Shown piece by piece: positions 1 to 8,236 of a DNA stretch of 64,000 nt. Origin of the DNA: Methylotenera sp. (GTDB taxonomy: Bacteria; Pseudomonadota; Gammaproteobacteria; Burkholderiales; Methylophilaceae); the NCBI RefSeq assembly GCF_030684185.1, contig NZ_JAUXOY010000028.1, forward strand, positions 1 through 64,000, written 5' to 3'. How positions within the stretch are numbered: position 1 is the first letter of the stretch; each line of letters opens with the position of its first letter. Made by a program: the position numbers and the translations under genes. The notes under the pieces were generated by a model. The model made no database searches, had not been told where the DNA came from, and saw nothing but the letters and a program-made list of their open reading frames with translations.

Positions 1-47
1 GTCATATATAAATTAACCTGTTTATCTGAAATGTGATTACCTGACAC
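1..47 (-). CDS. istA: IS21-family transposase IstA, N-terminal fragment (runs off the left edge)
   Basis: Reading the minus strand from 47, a GTG codon preceded by AAGGAGG (52-58, 4 nt spacing) opens a frame that stays open to the window edge and reads VSGNHISDKQVNLYM. This matches the usual N-terminus of IstA transposases of IS21-family elements, which begin with a short HI(T/S)DxQVxLYM segment ahead of a helix-turn-helix. Only 15 codons are visible, so the identification rests on this motif together with the repeated terminal sequences at 94-132, which lie between this gene and cas2 as expected for an IS21 end. The catalytic DDE domain and istB would lie to the left of the window. Confidence 0.72.
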   Translation of the reverse strand, partial: MSGNHISDKQVNLYM

Positions 48-92
48 AGCGCCTCCTTATGGTTTGCTGTGCAGAACTCTATCAGATCAACT

Positions 93-134
93 AGACAAGT
101 TAATTGTCGCTAGACCAGACAAGATAATTGTCGC
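93..134. repeat. Two terminal repeats of the IS21-like element (24 bp period)
   Basis: GACAAGTTAATTGTC (94-108) and GACAAGATAATTGTC (118-132) are each a GACAA/TTGTC dyad with a 5 nt centre, and each is followed by GC. The copies start exactly 24 bp apart. Multiple spaced copies of this kind at an IS end are the expected transposase-binding sites of IS21-type elements. They are too short and too few to be a CRISPR array and do not match the repeat predicted from the tracrRNA at 4.6 kb. Confidence 0.75.
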
Positions 135-383
135 TCAATAATCGGTTAAACATAAGGTGCGAATACTGCCTTCTGGCGGTAAATGTTGCCCTATGCGCAC
201 CAAATGTTTTTGTGATTGATCCATGCCGTTACATAAGCGGCTATACACTGAAAATTGCAACATATCGTAACCATCGCGCAGTAAAAAAGCATGAAAACGC
301 GTGTAATGGCGACGCGCCTCCTTAGTGGTGACGGGCAAATCAAAAAACAGTACGATGCGCATAAATGGTTGCCCGTTTTTCAT
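135..383 (-). CDS. cas2: CRISPR-associated endonuclease Cas2, C-terminally truncated by the IS
   Basis: Cas2 forms the adaptor dimer of the Cas1-Cas2 spacer-integration complex. The 82-residue product begins MKNGQPFMRIVLFFDLPV, with the ferredoxin-fold first strand FFDLP and its conserved Asp, and continues with the family segments FHAFLLRDGYDMLQFSVYSR and LPPEGSIRTL. Type II-C Cas2 proteins known to me are about 100-110 residues and continue after the I(T)E/DKQY segment; here the frame stops directly after LTDY, and the stop codon is supplied by the IS21 terminus. About 25 C-terminal residues, including the last strand used in dimer packing and Cas1 contact, seem to be missing. It is the last gene of the cas9-cas1-cas2 set, 109 bp after cas1, with a repeat hairpin between them. 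Spacer acquisition is probably impaired; whether residual function remains cannot be seen. Confidence 0.9.
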   Translation of the reverse strand: MKNGQPFMRIVLFFDLPVTTKEARRHYTRFHAFLLRDGYDMLQFSVYSRLCNGMDQSQKHLVRIGQHLPPEGSIRTLCLTDY

Positions 384-418
384 GGTTTAATATCCCAGCT
401 AAAGATGTAGCACTTCTA

Positions 419-482
419 TTTTGTAGGAGCGGTCTGTGACCGCGAACCCTCGCTTTCGCGGTCACAGACCGCTCCTACAAAA
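419..482. repeat. Long perfect palindrome, family-1 repeat (REP/BIME-like)
   Basis: Arms of 28 bp (419-446 and 455-482) are perfectly complementary around an 8 nt centre. The core GTAGGAGCGGTCTGTGACC recurs at 18.5-18.7 and 27.7 kb, and variants with the same GTAGGAGCG outer end occur at 24.7, 49.1 and 53.2 kb. It sits between cas2 and cas1, and its transcript would form a very stable hairpin that could reduce cas2 expression or act as a weak terminator. Confidence 0.85.
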
Positions 483-492
483 AACTTACCGC

Positions 493-1425
493 TCAACTCA
501 TTAGCTTAATACCAAATACTTTTGGCATGGTTGGTAGCAACAATTTATCTGGTTTAGCCAACTCTGTTGCCGTGCTTAAGCTTTTAACTAACAAATGAAT
601 AGTGTGTAATAAAGTATGTTTTTCACCTGCCGCCATGCAGGCCAATTGCAGGCTTTGTACTAGGCTGGCACGTTCTGGCAAGGTTAATTTTGCTTCCTCA
701 CTTTGCCCATGTAGGCCAATGTTATTTAAGCTTACATAAGCATCTACAAACGGGCGAAACGGCTCAATTAAATCATCCGCCAAGTTAAAGGCGTTAAGTT
801 CACTGCAATGGTGGATGCCAAGGGCTGGTATAAAGCCAAACTGCACTAATTCACGCGCAATGGCGGCGCGTATAATAGCGTAGCCATAATTGAGTGCTGC
901 GTTGGGTAAATCTTCACCATGCCGCTTAAACGCATCGTGGTTTACGCCATCAAACAGCACATTAAAATACAGCCGTGCGGCTTGTGCTTCACAATTTTGG
1001 CTATCGCCACTATCCACCTCAGTGGCTAATTTCGTTAAACGGGCGTGTTCTTTACCACATAGTTTTAAAGTGGCGGCTTGATTGTTAATTTTTTGCTTAA
1101 TAACCAACTGCCATAATCGCTTGGTAAATGGTTTAGACCATGCTACTTGCGCACGCAACATGCCTGCTTGACGGCTGTGCGGTAAAAAGCTGGTGAATAA
1201 GCCGTTAGGCGTGTGCGTTTCATCGCAGGTGATAATGGCGATATTTTCATCGGCACAGGCAGAAATCAAGGCACTGGTGAGCGTAATTTGCGGCGATTCC
1301 AACACGATGCTGGCAATGTCTTCTAGCGCCAAATTCACCTCGCCAGTGTCTTGCTCGCAACGCAACTGGCGGTTTTTAAGCGAGAGCCGCGCAGGGCGGC
1401 TAATCAGAAGATTCTGCCAAGCCAT
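493..1425 (-). CDS. cas1: CRISPR-associated endonuclease Cas1, subtype II-C
   Basis: Cas1 is the metal-dependent integrase that inserts new spacers. I chose the ATG at 1425, giving 310 residues beginning MAWQNLLISRPARLSLKNRQL. This matches the family N-terminus (W..v..spakLSlknnqL), and AGGAG lies 8 nt upstream; an in-frame ATG at 1467 would add 14 residues that the family does not have. The predicted metal ligands are present: E146 in CEAQAARLYF, H205/H206 in GIHHCSE and E221 in LADDLIEPFRPFVD. The start overlaps the end of cas9 by 26 bp, so the two are translationally coupled. No frameshift is visible and the gene looks intact, unlike cas2. Confidence 0.95.
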   Translation of the reverse strand: MAWQNLLISRPARLSLKNRQLRCEQDTGEVNLALEDIASIVLESPQITLTSALISACADENIAIITCDETHTPNGLFTSFLPHSRQAGMLRAQVAWSKPFTKRLWQLVIKQKINNQAATLKLCGKEHARLTKLATEVDSGDSQNCEAQAARLYFNVLFDGVNHDAFKRHGEDLPNAALNYGYAIIRAAIARELVQFGFIPALGIHHCSELNAFNLADDLIEPFRPFVDAYVSLNNIGLHGQSEEAKLTLPERASLVQSLQLACMAAGEKHTLLHTIHLLVKSLSTATELAKPDKLLLPTMPKVFGIKLMS

Positions 1426-4400
1426 GGCGTGGCTCCTGTTTAACTTCAAACACTTCGCCCAGCACATCCACTTGAAGTTTTTTGAAAATGCCGATATTTT
1501 GAACTCCTACACCAGTTCTAGCCCATGACCTATCATGCGCCTCAATGGAAATATTGCCGTTAGCTCTATCTGTACCTTTGTAATAACCTCGGATAAATGA
1601 GCCTTTTTCACCTTTTTTATCAGCAATCAAAATCAAATCATTATTACAAAGGCTAAAGGAAAATTGGTATGTTGCATCCATTTCAGGCCAATCTTGCTCT
1701 AGCGTTGCTTGCTTAATCGCTTTATTCGGCAGCACGCCACTGACGCGGTCAGCCAAATAAATGGGCACTAGGTAAAACTTGCCTGCTTTGGTGAATACAT
1801 CCACACGTAACATTTCGCCGTTATCTGCCAAGCCCCCACGCACGAGTACGCCAGTTTTGGTGGTGCGCTCAAGCTTAACACCTTTAATTAAACGGCCAAA
1901 AGCATCGTCACTTTCTTCCCCGTTTTTGCCTAAATAAAATGGCTTGGCAAATGGCTCTTTGCCACCTGTTTCTATTCGCTTTTTCAACGCTTGGTATAAA
2001 TTAGCGTTGCGCGTTTCTTTTTCAGGAATGTTTTCTAAGCTTGCCAGCGTTAATGCTTGCAATTTCGTTTTGCTGGTCGTAATTGGGTTTTCTTTACTCA
2101 TGCGCTTAGTGGAGCGAATGTTGGCATCATGCACGCCACCTGTCGCCTTGCGTGTAGGCGCACGCGAGACAAAAATTTCAGTCAACGCATCTTTAACATC
2201 TGCCCTAAAACTATCCCAAGGGAGCGGAAAATCTCGCCCTTCTTTTTTCTGATAATTAGTGGCAGTAATTTCGCCCGTATCGGTATCAATAATTTCTAGG
2301 TTTCGAGAGTAATCGCCAGATTTTTTATCACTCGCCCAAAGCTCTTTTTTACGTGAATAATCTGATACTCGTTTAACAAAGCCTTGTGTGGTACAAGCCA
2401 CTACGGCGGCATCAAGCGCATGGTGCAAATCACCATCGGCACGCACTTTATGTAAACCCCAATGGGCGCGTAAAAACGAAGTGACTGCGCCATTGCGGGT
2501 TTGCACTTTGATTTTGTTTTCACTGGGTGCAAATTGCAGATTAAGCTTTAAAAACTCCTGCAAAAAGCGCGAGATATAACGCGTGTCATTTAAATTACGC
2601 TCTCTAAATTCCTGTTCGGCTTTTTCGTCAAAATCTACCCGTAATAAGCGGTTGCGCTTGGATTGCCTAAAGGCGTTGTGCGTTTCAATGCGTACCTTGT
2701 AGTCATGCCATTGCTGGCTGGCGAACGCGCCATTTAAATACTCATAAGGTGTTTTGTTGCCTTTATCGCGGTTGGCTTTGCTGGTGCATAACACTTTGTT
2801 TTTTAAGCTGTCATCCATACTGCGGCTGTACGGCAGAATATGGTCAATTTCGGCGTAGCCTTCTTCTAACAAACGCGCTGGCTCTAAATACACACCACTA
2901 TAAGCACAGTAATTATATTCACGCCATAACCTGAATTTTGTAAACTCATCACCGCGTGGGTCACGCCCAAAAGTGCCGTTAAACTGCTTAACTGTGCGCT
3001 CTTTTTCCGCCTGAAACTCTTTTTGTTTACCTTCAATGTCTTTGCGCTCGCTATAAGGTTGCGATAACTCACGCGATAGCTCAATGTTAATCTGCGTAGG
3101 GCTGCCATAACGGCGAATCATGGCATTTATTACCTTGCGGGCTTGGGTAAGCGCACGTAACACCACGGGGTTACGTACTTCATCGGTTGGAATGTAAGGC
3201 AAAAATTGCTGTGGTTGTGCTTCGGTGGGCGCGGAGTGGTCATAGCCTGCCGCCGTGCAAGCTTCGTCATAACGTAGCCCTTGCGCTAAAAAGGGGTTGA
3301 TATTGCGTAAGGCTTTGAGTGACAATGCCACGGCTTTATCAAATGACAACGCTAACACCGACTCTAGCAAGGCTGGTTCTAGTTGCTCAGGTGCGAGCAT
3401 TTCACGAATTTTGTCATCGCTTTTGTACCAAGTAAGTGCAGTGGCAATGGCATCTAGCTTATCGGGCTGGCTGGTAAGGTTGCCCCACGCAAGCTCACCA
3501 CAAGCCTTAGTTACTACACCACGCAACTGGTGGTAAGCTTTAAGTTCTGCAAAAGCCGCGTCTTCAGATTTATCAATTTCACCGCTTTTATATTGCACTA
3601 AGTTAAAACGAACTGATGCAGATAAATCTAAAGCTGTACGAATTTGACTATACTTAACTTTGGTTAATTTATACGCCATCGTTTCAATGGTTTTGCGTTG
3701 CGCTGCATCTAATGCGCGGCGTTCACCTGCTTCAATCAACATCAAGTTATTTAAGCGTGAAAGCAATACAAAACGCTCTGCGCTATAAGTAGCTTTTGCT
3801 GCACGTTTTTCATCAGGCTCAAACGTGCAAAAGCCCACCATATCTGCAATTTCGCCATCATCTACAGGTCGTTGCGAGGCGAAAATATTGGTGTAATCTT
3901 CCTCAAAACCAGTGCTTGCAAAAGCATTGCCAAGACCACGCTGCGCTTCAAACAAAGCTTTAATTTCAAGCAGTAAATCATCACGTGCTACGGTGTGGCT
4001 GTAATCTCCGCCTTTATTGCGCTTATGTTGCGCAAATTTTTCATCTTTCCACACCATTTCACCAATGGTGCGGTAATTTTTTTCATGCAAAAGCTTAGCA
4101 TTGCCCGTTACGCCTTGTAATAATTTGCCGCCTTCTTTATCGCCAGCTTCACTTTTACGGTTAGATTTAAAACCACGGTGTTTGGCAATATGCAATAACA
4201 CACGTGCCCAATCACGTTGGTTTAGTTTGCGTTCTAACCCGTCAGCACGTAGCAACCAAGGCGTTAAGTCATCCGCAGTAATCTCAGATAAGACTTCTGG
4301 CACAACATCATTGATTAAGCCTACGCGATAAAATAATCGTCGAATACGCGCCATACGATGCGCTCTGCGGCGAATGCGGCGGCGCATTCCTCGCGCCTCC

Positions 4401-4558
4401 CTTCTTGGTTTTGCTAGCGACTCTCCTGTTTTTGGCACTTCAGCCGCCACAAAAATGCGCGACCCTAAACCAATTAACGGTGTTATTTCTTGCGTGTCAT
4501 CAATCGCCGCCCAACCAATAGATGCAACGCCAATATCTAAACCAAAAACAAGTGCCAT
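1400..4558 (-). CDS. cas9: Cas9, subtype II-C CRISPR RNA-guided endonuclease (1052 aa)
   Basis: Cas9 uses a crRNA:tracrRNA duplex to cut double-stranded DNA. All nuclease motifs are visible. RuvC-I is GLDIGVASIGWA with D8; the arginine-rich bridge helix follows at about residues 50-80; RuvC-II is INIELSREL with E493. The HNH domain runs from YCAYSGVYL to ANRDKGNKTPYEY with D572, H573 and N596; RuvC-III is LHHALDAAVVAC with H713 and D716. The C-terminal 200 or so residues would be the wedge/PAM-interacting region. The length of 1052 and the cas9-cas1-cas2 order without csn2 or cas4 place it in II-C, like the roughly 1080-residue Neisseria protein. The start has AGGGAG 4 nt upstream. The gene is intact, so interference could still work if an array exists outside the window. 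Downstream cas1 overlaps its end. Confidence 0.97.
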   Translation of the reverse strand: MALVFGLDIGVASIGWAAIDDTQEITPLIGLGSRIFVAAEVPKTGESLAKPRREARGMRRRIRRRAHRMARIRRLFYRVGLINDVVPEVLSEITADDLTPWLLRADGLERKLNQRDWARVLLHIAKHRGFKSNRKSEAGDKEGGKLLQGVTGNAKLLHEKNYRTIGEMVWKDEKFAQHKRNKGGDYSHTVARDDLLLEIKALFEAQRGLGNAFASTGFEEDYTNIFASQRPVDDGEIADMVGFCTFEPDEKRAAKATYSAERFVLLSRLNNLMLIEAGERRALDAAQRKTIETMAYKLTKVKYSQIRTALDLSASVRFNLVQYKSGEIDKSEDAAFAELKAYHQLRGVVTKACGELAWGNLTSQPDKLDAIATALTWYKSDDKIREMLAPEQLEPALLESVLALSFDKAVALSLKALRNINPFLAQGLRYDEACTAAGYDHSAPTEAQPQQFLPYIPTDEVRNPVVLRALTQARKVINAMIRRYGSPTQINIELSRELSQPYSERKDIEGKQKEFQAEKERTVKQFNGTFGRDPRGDEFTKFRLWREYNYCAYSGVYLEPARLLEEGYAEIDHILPYSRSMDDSLKNKVLCTSKANRDKGNKTPYEYLNGAFASQQWHDYKVRIETHNAFRQSKRNRLLRVDFDEKAEQEFRERNLNDTRYISRFLQEFLKLNLQFAPSENKIKVQTRNGAVTSFLRAHWGLHKVRADGDLHHALDAAVVACTTQGFVKRVSDYSRKKELWASDKKSGDYSRNLEIIDTDTGEITATNYQKKEGRDFPLPWDSFRADVKDALTEIFVSRAPTRKATGGVHDANIRSTKRMSKENPITTSKTKLQALTLASLENIPEKETRNANLYQALKKRIETGGKEPFAKPFYLGKNGEESDDAFGRLIKGVKLERTTKTGVLVRGGLADNGEMLRVDVFTKAGKFYLVPIYLADRVSGVLPNKAIKQATLEQDWPEMDATYQFSFSLCNNDLILIADKKGEKGSFIRGYYKGTDRANGNISIEAHDRSWARTGVGVQNIGIFKKLQVDVLGEVFEVKQEPRHGLAESSD

Positions 4559-4584
4559 AGAACTCCCTTTTTAGTATTATTTAG

Positions 4585-4593
4585 TGCTATCAT
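4585..4593 (+). promoter_or_regulatory. Extended -10 promoter candidate for the tracrRNA
   Basis: TGCTATCAT at 4585-4593 fits an extended -10 element (TG, one base, then TATCAT). It places a start site near 4600, directly before the anti-repeat. No good -35 is seen 17 bp upstream, which extended -10 promoters tolerate. Confidence 0.4.
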
Positions 4594-4599
4594 TCTTTC

Positions 4600-4688
4600 A
4601 ACGTAATCCTTCGGAATGGGGCACGTTGCTATAATAAGACTTAAATGTCGTAAGGTATCCCCCAAGAATGAAAATTTTTGGGGGTATC
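4600..4688 (+). ncRNA. Predicted type II-C tracrRNA
   Basis: The 177 bp gap between cas9 and mfd holds a sequence organised like the Neisseria-type tracrRNA. There is an anti-repeat (about 4600-4636) ending GTTGCTATAATAAG, compared with GTTGCTACAATAAGG in the Neisseria RNA. A short stem GAC-TTAAAT-GTC follows, and then a 10 bp terminal hairpin with arms 4659-4668 (CCCCCAAGAA) and 4675-4684 (TTTTTGGGGG) around a TGAAAA loop. It predicts crRNA repeats starting GTTATAGC and containing CCCCATTCCGAAGG. Its location next to cas9, divergent from it, is common for II-C loci. There is no T-run after the hairpin, so the exact 3' end is uncertain. Confidence 0.78.
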
Positions 4689-4734
4689 CTCCAAAAAAAC
4701 TCAATATCAGTCAACAAATTACTAAATCTAACTC

Positions 4735-7700
4735 ATGTCGCAGACTTCACTGCAAGTTCCAAAATCAGGTCAATCTTCTCGTGCTGAGCTTTTTAGCGAT
4801 GGTGAAGATGGCCTTGCGCTGGCTGATTTAGCGCTTAAACTCAAAAACTCCAGCCCAGCTAAACCATTAATCATAATCACAGCTAACGCGTTTGATGCAC
4901 AGCGCCTGTTAGAAGAAATCCCCTACTTTGCCCCGAGCTTAAGTGTGCATTTGTTACCCGATTGGGAAACACTGCCTTATGACCAGTTTTCGCCGCACCC
5001 TGATTTAATTTCAGACCGCCTGACTACGCTTTATCACATTGCGCAAAATGCTTGTGATGTAATTATTGTGCCGCTATCTACAGCGCTGATTCGCTTGAGT
5101 CCAAAAGCCTTTTTGAGTGCAAACACCTTTATGCTTAAAAAAGGCCAAACGCTGGATACCGAAGCATTGCGGCGTCAGTGTGCGGAAGCAGGTTATCACC
5201 ATGTCACACAAGTGATTTCTCACGGTGAGTTTAGCGTGCGCGGCGGGCTGGTGGATTTATTTCCAATGGGTTCTGCGCTGCCCTACCGCATTGATTTATT
5301 TGATAACGAAATTGAAACCATCCGCACGTTTGATGTAGATACGCAGCGCAGCTTGTACCCTGTACCTGAAATTCGCTTGTTGCCTGCGCGTGAGTTTCCG
5401 TTAGATGAAACTGGTATTACACTCTTCCGAGGGCAGTTTAGAGAAGCTTTTGAAGGCGACCCGCAGCGCGCTAAGATTTATAAAGATGTCAGTAAGGGTG
5501 TGGCTTCTGGCGGCATTGAGTGGTATTTACCGTTATTTTTTGAACAAACCGCAACATTTTTAGATTATCTGCCAGCAGATGGTTTGCTTTGCCTACATGG
5601 CGACCTTGACCACAGTGCGCAGCAATTTTGGCGTGAGGCGCAATCACGCTATCGTACGCTGGCACATGATGCTGAACGACCTTTATTAACCCCCGAAAAA
5701 TTACTGATTAAAACAGAAGACTTTTTTAGCGCCACTCATGCGTTTACACGCATTTTGTTGACGACTAATAACAAGTCAACTGGTTTACCTGCGCTAGACA
5801 TTGAACGCCGTGCTGAACAGCCATTGCATAAACTTCAAAGCTACATTTCAGATTTCGCAGGGCGTATTTTAGTCGCTGCTGAAAGCCTTGGGCGTCGAGA
5901 AACCATCTCACAACTATTTGCCGAGCATAGTTTGCAGCCTGCCGTGATAGAAACCTGGGCAGAATTCAAAGACTCAAAAGAAAAGTTCATGCTGGGTGTT
6001 TCGCCACTACATCATGGATTTTGTTTAGAGAACACTGCAACTAGCAAATCGATTGCCGTCATTACCGAAGCAGAGCTATACGCTGCTACTGTACGCCAAC
6101 AGCGTAGACGCGAAAAGGAAAAAGCGCGCAGCACTGAAGGCATGCTCAAAGACTTATCCGAACTGCGTATAGACGACCCGGTAGTGCATGAGCAGCACGG
6201 TGTTGGCCGTTACAAAGGGTTGGTGAATTTAGACTTTGGCGAAGGTGAAACGGAGCTTTTACTGCTGGAATATTTTGGCGAAGATAAGCTTTATGTACCA
6301 GTCTCGCAGTTGTTCCTAATTTCACGTTATTCTGGCGGACCGCCAGAATCTGCACCGTTACACCGCTTAGGTAGTGGCAACTGGGAAAAAGCCAAGAAGA
6401 AAGCCCTTAAACAAATCCGTGATACAGCGGCAGAACTCCTCAATTTATATGCGCAGCGCGCTTCACGGCGCGGTCATGCGTTTACGCTTAGCTTGCACGA
6501 TTATGAATCGTTCTGCGAAGGTTTTCCGTTTGAAGAAACGCCAGACCAACTAGAAGCGATTGAAAACGTCATCAAAGACATGCAGTCCGGGCGCCCGATG
6601 GACAGACTAGTGTGTGGCGATGTAGGTTTTGGTAAAACCGAAGTTGCTCTGCGCGCTGCTTTTGTCGCGGTGATGGGCGGTAGGCAAGTGGCGGTTCTAG
6701 TGCCTACAACATTATTGGCTGAACAACACTTTAATAACTTTAAAGATCGCTTTGCTGAATGGCCAATCAAGATTGCAGAAATATCACGCTTTAGAACCGC
6801 AAAAGAACAAAAAGAAGCGCTGGCTGGATTAGAAGCAGGGCAAATTGACATCATTATCGGTACACACCGCCTCATTCAAAAAGACGTTAAATTCAAAAAT
6901 CTGGGCTTAGTGGTATTAGATGAAGAACACCGTTTTGGTGTGCGTCAAAAAGAGCAACTCAAAGCTTTACGCGCCGAGGTTGATGTGCTCACACTCACCG
7001 CCACACCGATTCCACGCACGCTCAGTATGGCGATGGAAGGTTTACGCGAGTTCTCTATCATCACCACCCCGCCACAAAAACGCTTAAGCATTAAAACCTT
7101 CCATACCGATTATTCTGAAGGCATCATTCGCGAGGCTGCCATGCGTGAATTCAAGCGCGGCGGTCAGGTGTATTTTCTGCATAATGAAGTTGATACCATT
7201 CATTCCATGCGTGAGAAATTAGAGCGCATATTGCCTGATGCACGCATTGCAGTCGCTCACGGGCAGTTACGAGAGCGCGAGCTGGAACACGTGATGCGCG
7301 ACTTCTACAACCAACGTTATAACCTGCTGCTGTGTACTACGATTATTGAAACTGGCATTGATGTACCTACTGCCAACACCATTATTTTGAACAAAGCAGA
7401 TATGTTTGGGCTGGCACAAATGCACCAGCTACGTGGCCGTGTTGGTCGATCACATCACCAAGCGTATGCATATTTACTTACCGACCCTGACCGAAAAATT
7501 ACCGTGCAGGCGCAAAAACGCTTAGATGCGATTCAACTCATGGAAGACCTGGGCGCGGGTTTCCACCTTGCCATGCACGATCTGGAAATTCGGGGTGCAG
7601 GTGAATTGTTAGGTGACTCACAAAGTGGCGAGATGCAGGAAATTGGCTTTCATTTATATTCAGACATGTTGAACCATGCAGTTAAACAACTCAAAGCAGG

Positions 7701-8163
7701 TAAGGAGCCAGATTTAAACGCACCGCTTGGCGTTACTACAGAAATTAACCTGCATACACCCGCCCTGCTCACCAATAAGTATTGTCCTGATGTACATGAA
7801 CGTTTAGTCATTTATAAACGTTTAGCCAACTGTAACGATGATGACGAACTGGACGGCTTGCAAGAAGAACTGATAGACCGCTTTGGATTATTGCCGGAAC
7901 AAGGCGAAGCACTCATCGCATGCCATAGGCTGCGCATAGCAGCCAAAGCAATAGGCATCATTAAAATTGACGCCAGTGCTGATGCGATTCAACTGCAGTT
8001 TAACCCGAAAGCAGATATTGACCCGCTTAAACTAATTAACCTGCTTCAGCGCGACAGACGCTGCCGAATGAATGGTCCGGATAAGCTGAGAGTAAGTGTG
8101 GGCTTGGAAGCAATTAACCTGCGAACTGACTTTGTAAAAACTTTATTGAAAGAGTTTATTTAG
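4735..8163 (+). CDS. mfd: Transcription-repair coupling factor Mfd
   Basis: Mfd removes RNA polymerase stalled at DNA lesions and recruits UvrA. The 1142-residue length is typical of the family. Visible parts in order: UvrB-homology region (about 1-350), the RNA-polymerase-interacting domain starting near residue 479 (DPVVHEQHGVGRYKGL), the helicase core with Walker A GDVGFGKTEVALRA near 628, DEEHRFGV near 727, LTATPIPRTL, the TRG-type motif RGRVGRSHHQAYAYLL near 899, and the TRCF domain after about 1000. No strong ribosome-binding site precedes the ATG at 4735; the start was chosen because it gives the family N-terminus with SRAELFSDGEDGLALADLAL. It is transcribed away from cas9 and may share transcripts with the tracrRNA if termination leaks. 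Confidence 0.97.
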   Translation: MSQTSLQVPKSGQSSRAELFSDGEDGLALADLALKLKNSSPAKPLIIITANAFDAQRLLEEIPYFAPSLSVHLLPDWETLPYDQFSPHPDLISDRLTTLYHIAQNACDVIIVPLSTALIRLSPKAFLSANTFMLKKGQTLDTEALRRQCAEAGYHHVTQVISHGEFSVRGGLVDLFPMGSALPYRIDLFDNEIETIRTFDVDTQRSLYPVPEIRLLPAREFPLDETGITLFRGQFREAFEGDPQRAKIYKDVSKGVASGGIEWYLPLFFEQTATFLDYLPADGLLCLHGDLDHSAQQFWREAQSRYRTLAHDAERPLLTPEKLLIKTEDFFSATHAFTRILLTTNNKSTGLPALDIERRAEQPLHKLQSYISDFAGRILVAAESLGRRETISQLFAEHSLQPAVIETWAEFKDSKEKFMLGVSPLHHGFCLENTATSKSIAVITEAELYAATVRQQRRREKEKARSTEGMLKDLSELRIDDPVVHEQHGVGRYKGLVNLDFGEGETELLLLEYFGEDKLYVPVSQLFLISRYSGGPPESAPLHRLGSGNWEKAKKKALKQIRDTAAELLNLYAQRASRRGHAFTLSLHDYESFCEGFPFEETPDQLEAIENVIKDMQSGRPMDRLVCGDVGFGKTEVALRAAFVAVMGGRQVAVLVPTTLLAEQHFNNFKDRFAEWPIKIAEISRFRTAKEQKEALAGLEAGQIDIIIGTHRLIQKDVKFKNLGLVVLDEEHRFGVRQKEQLKALRAEVDVLTLTATPIPRTLSMAMEGLREFSIITTPPQKRLSIKTFHTDYSEGIIREAAMREFKRGGQVYFLHNEVDTIHSMREKLERILPDARIAVAHGQLRERELEHVMRDFYNQRYNLLLCTTIIETGIDVPTANTIILNKADMFGLAQMHQLRGRVGRSHHQAYAYLLTDPDRKITVQAQKRLDAIQLMEDLGAGFHLAMHDLEIRGAGELLGDSQSGEMQEIGFHLYSDMLNHAVKQLKAGKEPDLNAPLGVTTEINLHTPALLTNKYCPDVHERLVIYKRLANCNDDDELDGLQEELIDRFGLLPEQGEALIACHRLRIAAKAIGIIKIDASADAIQLQFNPKADIDPLKLINLLQRDRRCRMNGPDKLRVSVGLEAINLRTDFVKTLLKEFI

Positions 8164-8167
8164 GAAA

Positions 8168-8233
8168 ATGCTGATTTCACCAGTTTCGTCATGCCGGTCT
8201 GCTCTGAAATGACGGGGGTGAGTAAATCAGCAT
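8168..8233. repeat. Nested inverted repeat between convergent mfd and yqaA-like genes
   Basis: ATGCTGATTT (8168-8177) pairs with AAATCAGCAT (8224-8233), and CGTCAT/ATGACG pair inside. The position between two converging genes suggests a bidirectional terminator or a small repeat element. The TGCTGATTT end resembles the ends of the MITE-like element at 47.9 kb. Confidence 0.5.
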
Positions 8234-8236
8234 AAC

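Larger units (their letters stand above)
1..137 (-). mobile_element. Terminal part of an IS21-family insertion sequence inserted in cas2
   Basis: The segment contains an istA start and, outside it, two spaced copies of a terminal repeat, then ends at or near 137 with the dinucleotide CA (TG when read into the element on the minus strand). IS21-family elements typically have TG...CA ends, several internal copies of a roughly 20 bp transposase-binding repeat, and istA reading inward from one end; all three are seen. The TGA that ends cas2 appears to be the first three bases of the element. The other end, istB and the target duplication are outside the window, so the exact boundary is inferred. 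Confidence 0.7.

Noticed and set aside
93-134. Possible start of a CRISPR array (two spaced repeats beside cas2)
   Set aside because: The repeat is only about 19 bp with a 24 bp period, does not pair with the predicted tracrRNA anti-repeat, and lies between an istA start and a TG/CA element end, which fits IS21 terminal repeats.
128-325. Plus-strand frame opposite cas2
   Set aside because: It is an antisense shadow of cas2 and the IS border.
419-482. Palindrome between cas1 and cas2 as a CRISPR repeat remnant
   Set aside because: Its core recurs at gene borders far from the cas locus (18.6 and 27.7 kb), so it is a dispersed REP-like family.
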